Shown: positions 1-6,224 of the stretch, in pieces
Layout: each line of letters opens with the position of its first letter
Numbering within the stretch: position 1 is the first letter of the stretch
Assembly (NCBI GenBank): GCA_029248845.1
Contig: JAQWIO010000090.1
Coordinates: forward strand, 1 to 6,224
Source: Polaribacter sp.
Lineage (GTDB): Bacteria; Bacteroidota; Bacteroidia; Flavobacteriales; Flavobacteriaceae
Length of the DNA stretch: 6,224 nucleotides
Direction of reading: 5' to 3'
The notes under the pieces: generated by a model
What the model was told of the DNA's origin: nothing
Seen by the model: only the letters and a program-made list of their open reading frames with translations
The model's database searches: none
Position numbers and translations under genes: made by a program

Positions 1-323
1 ATTTCTACAGCTTCTGTTTCATCCGTTTCTGTAGATTCAATAATAGTTTCTTCTACTTCTTTTTCATCTTCAACAATTTCAATTTTTTCAGGTGCTGGAG
101 GGGGTGGAGTTTTTGGTTTTACAGGTTCTATTCTTTCAGTAATTACCGTCTCTTCTTCCATTTCTGCAGTCATGTTTGCAGAACCTAAATCCCCAATATT
201 TCTATCATAAGTTTTCTTTTCTATTGCAGCATAAGTTATAAATAGAGCTAAAACTAAACCTATTTGCATAAAAATTTTGCTATAATTTTCTAAGTTCGAC
301 TTCGGGTTTTTCTTAATTTCCAT
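1..323 (-). CDS. tonB: TonB-family energy transducer, N-terminal part (runs off left edge)
   Basis: This is the first 107 codons of a TonB-like protein; the C-terminal TonB domain lies outside the window. TonB proteins are anchored in the inner membrane by one N-terminal helix and span the periplasm to pass energy from the ExbB/ExbD motor to outer-membrane receptors. The translation begins MEIKKNPKSNLENYSKIF, a start I recognise from flavobacterial TonB proteins. One hydrophobic helix follows at about residues 18-34. After it comes a periplasmic stretch with a Pro/Lys segment (about 68-79, KPKTPPPPAPEK) and then a very Glu-rich, Thr-containing linker (about 80-107), as expected for the extended TonB spacer. 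The ATG at 321-323 gives a short basic N-terminus directly before the helix, and no Shine-Dalgarno is visible. It lies 73 bp after the VanZ-like gene on the same strand. Family assignment is strong, but the receptor or partner it serves cannot be inferred. Confidence 0.88.
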   Translation of the reverse strand, partial: MEIKKNPKSNLENYSKIFMQIGLVLALFITYAAIEKKTYDRNIGDLGSANMTAEMEEETVITERIEPVKPKTPPPPAPEKIEIVEDEKEVEETIIESTETDETEAVE

Positions 324-346
324 TGTAAATAGTTTTAATAGTTCGC

Positions 347-362
347 TAATTTAATTAAATTA
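347..362. repeat. 16-bp perfect A/T palindrome in the VanZ-tonB gap
   Basis: In the 73-bp gap (324-396) the 16 bases at 347-362 (TAATTTAATTAAATTA) are a perfect inverted repeat with no spacer, centred on TTAATTAA. A second TTAATTAA lies at 387-394, about 36 bp away centre to centre. It sits 24-39 bp upstream of the tonB start codon, where an operator could lie, but the sequence is pure A/T in an AT-rich gap and may be chance. The rest of the gap shows no stem followed by a T-run and no match to the Bacteroidetes TAnnTTTG -7 element on the minus strand. Confidence 0.3.
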
Positions 363-396
363 TTGGTTTATACACGAGTCTTCGTATTAATTAACG

Positions 397-765
397 TCAA
401 TTTTTTTTAATTTGATTAAAAACAATTAACCCAAGAATAGATCCTAGTGTATTTGCAATTACATCTTTATAATCCCCCGTTCTATGAGTTGTTAGTATAT
501 GTTGTAGAATCTCAATAAGTATGCCAAAAATTATACATGCAAGTACTATGAAATATTTTAGAGATGATTTCTTGTAAAAAGAAAATAACCAAAAAAGGCT
601 TAGCGTAAAGTATGCAAATAAGTGATACATTTTATCAATATTACTAAAACCTACATCTGTTTTAGGCGCTTTTATTAAGCTTAGAGTGGAAATGGCAATT
701 GTGATACCAAATGCTCCGATAAGAAAAAAATTATCCTTGAATAAGTTCTTTATAAGCCTTTGCAT
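397..765 (-). CDS. VanZ-family small integral membrane protein
   Basis: This gene encodes a 122-residue membrane protein of the VanZ-like family. I see four likely transmembrane helices, at about residues 12-31, 47-64, 70-87 and 103-117. The family signature is visible: DKMYHLFAYF (44-53) before and within helix 2, Glu85 and Gln88 at the end of helix 3, then RTGDYKDVIANTLGSILG (95-112) with the conserved Arg, Asp and Asn-x-x-Gly positions. VanZ itself gives low-level teicoplanin resistance, but most family members are of unknown role, and nothing here supports a resistance function. The start at 763-765 is well constrained: the codon just upstream in frame is TAG, and the next in-frame ATG (residue 46) would remove the first helix. 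The start lies inside gcvH, so the two genes overlap by 35 bp, which suggests translational coupling. The protein ends in a basic tail (QIKKN). Confidence 0.88.
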   Translation of the reverse strand: MQRLIKNLFKDNFFLIGAFGITIAISTLSLIKAPKTDVGFSNIDKMYHLFAYFTLSLFWLFSFYKKSSLKYFIVLACIIFGILIEILQHILTTHRTGDYKDVIANTLGSILGLIVFNQIKKN

Positions 766-1111
766 CTAATAAATTTTCTATTTGTGTGCTATCCGATATT
801 TTAAGTTTAATCATCCAGCCTTTTCCATAAGGATCAGAATTAACAAATTCTGGGTCATCTTCTAGTGCTTCATTAAATTCTATTACCTCTCCGGATAAAG
901 GCATAAATAAATCTGAAACTGTCTTAACAGCCTCAACAGATCCAAAAACTTCACCTTCTTCAAGGGCTTCATCTAAAGTATCTATATCTACATATACGAT
1001 ATCGCCTAATTCTCCTTGAGCAAAGGCTGTAATTCCAATTGTTGCAACAGAATCTTCAATTTTGATCCATTCGTGGTCTTTTGTATACTTTAAATTTGAT
1101 GGGATATTCAT
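731..1111 (-). CDS. gcvH: Glycine cleavage system H protein (lipoyl carrier)
   Basis: GcvH is the cytoplasmic shuttle of the glycine cleavage system. Its lipoyl-lysine arm carries the aminomethyl intermediate from the P protein (GcvP) to the T protein (GcvT) and is reoxidised by the L protein. The 126-residue length is normal for a complete H protein. Visible family marks are KYTKDHEWI (8-16), GITAFAQGELGDIVYVD (26-42), the lipoylation segment VFGSVEAVKTVSDLFMP (55-71) with the modified lysine at Lys63 (codon 923-925), PLSGEV (71-76), and NSDPYGKGWMIKL (91-103). The ATG at 1109-1111 gives the standard MNIP-type N-terminus, with no Shine-Dalgarno. The gene begins 18 bp after the sprA stop on the same strand, and its last 35 bp overlap the VanZ-like gene. 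None of gcvP, gcvT or lpd is in the window, so the operon context is positional rather than pathway-based. Confidence 0.96.
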   Translation of the reverse strand: MNIPSNLKYTKDHEWIKIEDSVATIGITAFAQGELGDIVYVDIDTLDEALEEGEVFGSVEAVKTVSDLFMPLSGEVIEFNEALEDDPEFVNSDPYGKGWMIKLKISDSTQIENLLDAKAYKELIQG

Positions 1112-1129
1112 TGTAAAAATTTTATGTTT

Positions 1130-4100
1130 TTAGTTTCCTCCTAAGTTGTAAATAATATTAAAACCAGCATTAATAGCTTGTCTAGGGAAGGTGGTTGATA
1201 TAGCATATTTAGAGGTTTGATGATTGTAATAAAAAGAAGCTGTTAAACTACTGCTTAATCTATAATCGGCTGTAAATTTAATAGAAAAAAGTTTTTGCCC
1301 CCCACTAATTTGGTCATTATCTTCATCTACTGATCTAATTTGGGTTAAATTATCTCTCAATGATACATCTGCTCTTAAGTTTACATCTCCTTTTAAGGTT
1401 TGTTTTTTTCCTGTGAAACGAGTATTGAACTTCACATCTTTAAAGACATACCCCATTCCGAAGATGTATTCAGTACCTTTAATATCTGTTAATGTACTAT
1501 TGTTAAAATTCATTGTTAAGGCTCTGTCTCTTTTTATTTCACCTCTTAAAGAGAATGAATTTCTCATTTTCATATCTACTTTAATTAGAGGCGAAAATTC
1601 ATCAACTAATGTAACAGCAGACACTAATAGTTCTGGTTCATAATTATTAGCAATATTACTATTCGCAAATGGATTGCTTCTGTCATGTTGTAAATTATTT
1701 GTAAAACTAGAGACAGTATAAGAGGACCTGTAGCCGTGAGAAATAACAAAATTACTAAAGTTTTTCTTAATTTTTTTTAACTTCATTAAACCACTGTATC
1801 GCAATGTCCAATTAGGGATTGGAATGTTTCTAAACAAACTTGTCTTAACTTTGTCTGGACTTTTACCAGAATATGCAGCCATAAAAGCGGGTAATAAAAC
1901 TTGTTGGCTGTTTTGCCCAAAACCACTTATAGGAACTCCATTCTCTAATGCAAGCCTATTGGCAATGAGACTTCTGTAGTCTCTTAAATTCTGAAATAAA
2001 ACATCTCCATCTTTAAATGCTGTGGAAAGCATAGAATGACTGGTGCTAAAGTTTCCTGTTTCAAAGAAAGGTGTCTCTTCAAATTGAGTATTCCCATCAA
2101 TAAGATCTAGTTGTTGAGAAATATTTCTTGTTTGAATTTTATTTCCTCTAACGTCTATATTTAAATCTTTAATTGGTTTTAAGGTAAATGTGTAATCTAC
2201 TTTATTGTAATGTGTTCTGCTAAAAGTTTTATTATAATAATCATCGCCTTGGTTTCTAGTTACAAACCAACCATTTTCTAAAGCTCTATTTCTAATATCC
2301 ACTTGACTACCGAAGGCAAAAGAAGTAGGAGCTCCCCCAAGAAAACCAATGTCTTCAGTATAACCCGGTAATAATTGTCCGTTATTTTCTGAATAACTAA
2401 TTTTCCCTTGTTTCACAGAAGTAACAATATCATACGTTGCTTTTAATATCTTTTTTCCTGGGGATAATTTTTTCTTTTGAGAAATTCTTTTGGAAGCACC
2501 TGGAAAACCATTATTTCTTGATTCTTTTGTTTTTTTACGTTGATTTTTAGTCAATAGAAGCCTTTCAAAACGAAGACCTTTGTAGAAACTATCAAAATTA
2601 AGAGTTGTATTAAAATTGTGTGTATTTGAATTCTGAATTGTATTTCCTATAAGCTTTAGAGAAGGAACGTCAATTCCATTTACATTTATTGTGTTTTGAG
2701 GTGCCGCTTGCCAATCAAAATCTGCTGTATAGGCATAATCTGCTTTTATAAATTTAAAAAACGGAATTTTATCGATTGGTAAATTATAGGCTGCGTTTAA
2801 TTTTTGATGATAATGATTTGCTCTCCCCATATTAAAGAAATCATCAAAGACCTGAATTTCTTCATCATTATTAAATGTATCATAAATGTAACTATTAGTT
2901 GCATTGAAGTTTAATTTCAATGATTTTGTTAAATCAAAACCAATTGTATAATCCCAATCAAACAAAAATCGACGTTGTTTTAATTCTGGCTGAGGAGCTA
3001 ATCCTTCTACTAAATTTCTAGATTGTTGCTCGTTGTAATTTCTATTGATACTAGAGTTAATAGCAAATGTTTTTGGAACAGGGTTAAAGTTAATATCTTT
3101 TATTATTTTCCAGTATTTACTTTTTAATATTGAATCACTTTTAAAGAATTCTATGGGTTTAGATTTAAAATTAAAATTATAGGAAGCAGAGGCTCTAACA
3201 CTTTCTCTAATACGTTTTTTTATGTTATAATTTCTTTGAAATTCTTTGTTATGAGCATAAGAGACTGCCAAGTTTTCTACATCGTAAAATTTAGGTTTCT
3301 TTGTAGAATTTGGATTTCTATTCTTTTTAACATTTGTAAAACTAATACTAGTTCTTTTGGTATAATCCCTAGAAAACTCACTATTATCGTTTTCACTTAA
3401 GGCATCTGCTAATTTTACGTCTTGATATTGAGGGTCGAATTTGGGGTCTATGTACTGTTCTCCAATACTATAACTCATTGGCAATTGAATTCCCCATTTT
3501 ACAGGAGTTAACACTTTTCCTAAATTTACAGTGGTAGCAACATCATATTGTTTTGTTTCATTTAAACTACGCTGGTTTACTCTTTCTTCTACATTTCCAA
3601 AACCAATTGTAGACATACTTCCTGCTAATGATACATTTGCAATATCAGCAAAATTTGCATCTGCATTCATTACAGCTGCCCAACCACCTTTATTATCGAA
3701 ACCAGCTGAACGTAATTCATTGAACCAAACCTCTCCACTTATTGGTGAAGGTGTGTTGTTTTTTAGACCTAAAACAATGGTTTTTAATTGTGCTAAAGTT
3801 GGATTTCCTTTTACAGAAATTGTGTACAAAATTTCTGGATCTTGTTCTGTGGATGTATATAAATCGGTAATTGAAAAATCGAGCTTATCTCTTTCTAATT
3901 TCACTTTGCCAAAAGTTTCTAAAAAAGCATCTAAATTATTTGCTTCTGGCCACAGATCTATAGCAGATGTGCCATTCAATGAAACTTTTAAAGGCAACTC
4001 AATTTGATAATAATTATCATTTAAATCTGTACCCAATCTTATGATTGCAGAAAAATCATCATCATTAATGGCAAGAGCTCCTTCGTTTTTTTGAAGATGC

Positions 4101-6224
4101 ATAAACATTTTCAAATTCTTAAATCGTCTTAAATCTATGCTGATGTTTTTATAAATTGCTCTTGCTTTATTCGCGGGTAAGTCCTTCACTTTTAGGGTTA
4201 CTGATTGTTCATTTTGTAATTGAACTGTAGTGCTCCCTTGCAAGCGCTCTCTTTCTATCCCTGGTGGCTGAATGTAACTTCCTTCATTTTGTTCAATACT
4301 AACAACACCAACTTCAAAATCTTTTAATTCATCATCATTCAAATCTATTGGATCCATTGATTCATCCAACGTTTGTGTATAGCGTCTCCAATCTCCACGA
4401 ACCAAATCCAACTCTCCAAAACGAACAACTACTGGCATTTTAAAGTTTGTTAAAAAGAGTCTTATAAAACGAATGCTGTTAAAGTCTGAAATTCCATTTT
4501 TAGGGACTCCACTTCTTATAGGAACTCTAAATTGATACCATCTTGTTTTTTGAGTTGCTCCATTTTCTAAAGTAACATCTGTAGTTTTCTCGTCTACAAT
4601 AAAATTCTTTCCAACAACCAAGTCATTCCTATTCATAGAAACTTTATACTCATAGTAACTTTCTACGGTATTCATTGTTTGATCTCTATTAATATCTTCT
4701 ACGTCTGGATATGTTGTTGAAGATGTTGGATAGGCTTCTTTAGACTGATTTAAAGTTGGTGAGTTCCCTTCTGTATTGTTATAATTTTTATATCTCGTAA
4801 TAATGGAAGCATTAGCCGCGTCTAACTCACTACCTCTAAAAAATTGAAAGTTATCTGAGGCAGGATCATTAGGATTTAATTTACTAAAGTTCGAAATTGT
4901 AGCGCTATATTTTGAAAATTCTTCAGCATCAGATAAGCCATCAAAACCAACATCTTGGTTCGTTCTTGCTGCATCTTGTTCACTGAAGGAATAAATAATT
5001 GAAGGGTTTTTAGGCACTTTACCCCAAGTGGTAAAATCTGTATTTAAATTTCCACCAGTTTCTGGCAATCCATTCTCATACATTTTCCGACTATCTTTTA
5101 AAATATCTTCAGAAACATTTCCTAAATTAATATACATATCACCAATCTGATTAGAGGGATCTAGTGGGTCTAACCCTTTCGGAAGCCCTTCTTCATTGGT
5201 GATAGAGTAATTTTCATAAGGATCCATAACCCAAAATTGAATATACTCAACGTTTGCTTGGTCGAAATTATTTGTTGTTAAAGACCTCATAATACCACCC
5301 CAATTTTGTTGCGGATTCTTAAAAGTTCCATCATTTTCAACATCATTATTATCTGTATTGAAATTATAAGAACCCCTTTCTGCAGGGAAATACGCTAAAT
5401 CTAAGGTTCTAACTAAAGAGTTTTGAGTGATGTCTAGCTGAACATTTGGAAATAATTCACTATAATTAATTTGTCTTGTTTCTGCTCGAGAAAGTTCGTC
5501 TGCGTTAATATTAGGAGGGGTGTCTCCGGCTCCATAAAAAATTTGATCGATATTGTACCAGGCTAATTTTCCCCTTTTGTAATTATAGGATAAATCATCT
5601 TGCTCTCCGTTAAAACCGGTAAAAAATTTAGGAGTACTTGCTTCGTGCCAGTCTAAGGGAGATAATATGCTAATAGGAATTTGAGAAGCTTCAAAATCGT
5701 CTATATAAGAAGTGGCTGCACCGGTCACATCTATACCACTTGGAGTTCCAGGAAGTAAATATGCCATATCTGCTCTAACGGATACATTAGAGGGAGCATC
5801 AGTGTCTACAAAAGGTAATTTATTTGCCAATTTTGTAAAGAAAGGAACTTCAGTAGAATAATTAATATTAGCTCCAAACATAGTATTGTTTATCGGGTCT
5901 GAGCCAAAGTTTACCTTTTGTGTAATAGGTCTTTCATTTACATTTAAAATAGTGGCACCTACTATAAATTTATCAGAGAATTTATGCTCAACATCTACTC
6001 CCATAAAAGTTTTTCGTTGTTGATTAAAGACCGCATTATTTTCTGTAGAAACACTTATTGGTGTTCCAGAGGATTGTAACCCTGGATCAATAATTTGTAC
6101 GCGTCCTAATTGATAATCTACTACATAATCAACACCTTCAACTAGTTGTCTTCCTCCAGCAGTTACTTTTACAGAGCCTCTAGGGACATTAAATGCTCCT
6201 ATAGGAATTCCCCCCGAATTTTCT
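1130..6224 (-). CDS. sprA: SprA, type IX secretion outer-membrane translocon, C-terminal ~1,697 residues (5' end beyond right edge)
   Basis: SprA (Sov in Porphyromonas) forms the very large 36-stranded outer-membrane barrel through which T9SS cargo leaves the periplasm. PorV and a plug protein bind at its lateral gate, and in gliding flavobacteria it is needed to export adhesins such as SprB. Full-length relatives are about 2,300-2,500 residues, so some 700 N-terminal residues lie outside the window. The frame stays open from the stop at 1130-1132 to the right edge, so the Met at 6002-6004 is internal. Upstream of it I read family-like sequence: GGRQLVEGVDYVVDYQLGRV, then DPGLQSSGTPISVSTENN, then FNQQRKTFMG. 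Counting from that Met, recognisable SprA blocks are YIDDFEASQIPISILSPLDW (100-119), the QFWVMDPY region (256-263), FDGLSDAEE (354-362), SGEVWFNELRSAGFDNKGGW (756-775), and a long aromatic, alternating barrel region to the end. The protein ends NAGFNIIYNLGGN. No frameshift or internal stop is seen. Confidence 0.96.
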   Translation of the reverse strand, partial: ENSGGIPIGAFNVPRGSVKVTAGGRQLVEGVDYVVDYQLGRVQIIDPGLQSSGTPISVSTENNAVFNQQRKTFMGVDVEHKFSDKFIVGATILNVNERPITQKVNFGSDPINNTMFGANINYSTEVPFFTKLANKLPFVDTDAPSNVSVRADMAYLLPGTPSGIDVTGAATSYIDDFEASQIPISILSPLDWHEASTPKFFTGFNGEQDDLSYNYKRGKLAWYNIDQIFYGAGDTPPNINADELSRAETRQINYSELFPNVQLDITQNSLVRTLDLAYFPAERGSYNFNTDNNDVENDGTFKNPQQNWGGIMRSLTTNNFDQANVEYIQFWVMDPYENYSITNEEGLPKGLDPLDPSNQIGDMYINLGNVSEDILKDSRKMYENGLPETGGNLNTDFTTWGKVPKNPSIIYSFSEQDAARTNQDVGFDGLSDAEEFSKYSATISNFSKLNPNDPASDNFQFFRGSELDAANASIITRYKNYNNTEGNSPTLNQSKEAYPTSSTTYPDVEDINRDQTMNTVESYYEYKVSMNRNDLVVGKNFIVDEKTTDVTLENGATQKTRWYQFRVPIRSGVPKNGISDFNSIRFIRLFLTNFKMPVVVRFGELDLVRGDWRRYTQTLDESMDPIDLNDDELKDFEVGVVSIEQNEGSYIQPPGIERERLQGSTTVQLQNEQSVTLKVKDLPANKARAIYKNISIDLRRFKNLKMFMHLQKNEGALAINDDDFSAIIRLGTDLNDNYYQIELPLKVSLNGTSAIDLWPEANNLDAFLETFGKVKLERDKLDFSITDLYTSTEQDPEILYTISVKGNPTLAQLKTIVLGLKNNTPSPISGEVWFNELRSAGFDNKGGWAAVMNADANFADIANVSLAGSMSTIGFGNVEERVNQRSLNETKQYDVATTVNLGKVLTPVKWGIQLPMSYSIGEQYIDPKFDPQYQDVKLADALSENDNSEFSRDYTKRTSISFTNVKKNRNPNSTKKPKFYDVENLAVSYAHNKEFQRNYNIKKRIRESVRASASYNFNFKSKPIEFFKSDSILKSKYWKIIKDINFNPVPKTFAINSSINRNYNEQQSRNLVEGLAPQPELKQRRFLFDWDYTIGFDLTKSLKLNFNATNSYIYDTFNNDEEIQVFDDFFNMGRANHYHQKLNAAYNLPIDKIPFFKFIKADYAYTADFDWQAAPQNTINVNGIDVPSLKLIGNTIQNSNTHNFNTTLNFDSFYKGLRFERLLLTKNQRKKTKESRNNGFPGASKRISQKKKLSPGKKILKATYDIVTSVKQGKISYSENNGQLLPGYTEDIGFLGGAPTSFAFGSQVDIRNRALENGWFVTRNQGDDYYNKTFSRTHYNKVDYTFTLKPIKDLNIDVRGNKIQTRNISQQLDLIDGNTQFEETPFFETGNFSTSHSMLSTAFKDGDVLFQNLRDYRSLIANRLALENGVPISGFGQNSQQVLLPAFMAAYSGKSPDKVKTSLFRNIPIPNWTLRYSGLMKLKKIKKNFSNFVISHGYRSSYTVSSFTNNLQHDRSNPFANSNIANNYEPELLVSAVTLVDEFSPLIKVDMKMRNSFSLRGEIKRDRALTMNFNNSTLTDIKGTEYIFGMGYVFKDVKFNTRFTGKKQTLKGDVNLRADVSLRDNLTQIRSVDEDNDQISGGQKLFSIKFTADYRLSSSLTASFYYNHQTSKYAISTTFPRQAINAGFNIIYNLGGN

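Noticed and set aside
371..387. Possible hairpin terminator after the VanZ-like gene (ACGA-GTCT-TCGT)
   Set aside because: The stem is only four base pairs and no T-run follows it on the minus strand, so it does not meet the usual intrinsic terminator pattern.
397..765. VanZ-like gene as a glycopeptide resistance determinant
   Set aside because: Only the VanZ family fold is shared; there are no vanHAX, vanRS or vanY genes here, and the context is a core secretion/metabolism locus.
1413..1643. Plus-strand open frame of 76 codons
   Set aside because: It lies wholly inside sprA on the opposite strand, and its translation has no recognisable domain; it is a shadow of the real gene.
3531..4007. 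Plus-strand open frame of 158 codons
   Set aside because: It lies antisense within a well-conserved part of sprA, with no family signature and no plausible start signal. Its length is explained by the codon use of sprA on the other strand.
1..6224. Search for an undescribed system (defence island, CRISPR, retron, phage or transposon)
   Set aside because: Nearly all bases are taken by four recognisable core genes; there are no direct repeat arrays, insertion-sequence ends, integrase or reverse transcriptase motifs, or tRNA genes.

Overview
The window is a stretch of a low-GC Bacteroidota genome, most likely a member of the Flavobacteriaceae. I base this on the very AT-rich DNA, the lack of Shine-Dalgarno sequences, and the gene content: SprA (gliding and type IX secretion), a flavobacterial-type TonB and a GcvH in one block. 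The genus cannot be resolved from the sequence alone.

All four real genes lie on the minus strand, so transcription runs from high to low coordinates. From upstream to downstream they are: (1) the C-terminal ~1,697 codons of sprA, the giant outer-membrane translocon of the type IX secretion system (1130 to beyond the right edge); (2) gcvH, the lipoyl carrier protein of the glycine cleavage system (731-1111), 18 bp after sprA; (3) a small VanZ-family membrane protein (397-765) that overlaps the end of gcvH by 35 bp; (4) after a 73-bp gap, the first 107 codons of a TonB-family energy transducer (1-323), which runs off the left edge. Coding density is nearly complete, and there are no RNA genes, mobile elements or CRISPR arrays.

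The tight spacing and overlap suggest that sprA, gcvH and the VanZ gene are co-transcribed. The 73-bp gap before tonB has no clear terminator or Bacteroidetes-type promoter, so tonB could be read through from the same transcript. Functionally the genes are mixed. SprA exports T9SS cargo across the outer membrane, and TonB transmits inner-membrane proton-motive force to outer-membrane transporters. GcvH is a cytoplasmic metabolic protein, and the VanZ-like protein has no settled role. From memory, this gene order is common in Flavobacteriaceae, so the window looks like an ordinary core region rather than a new system. The findings below are small structural observations.
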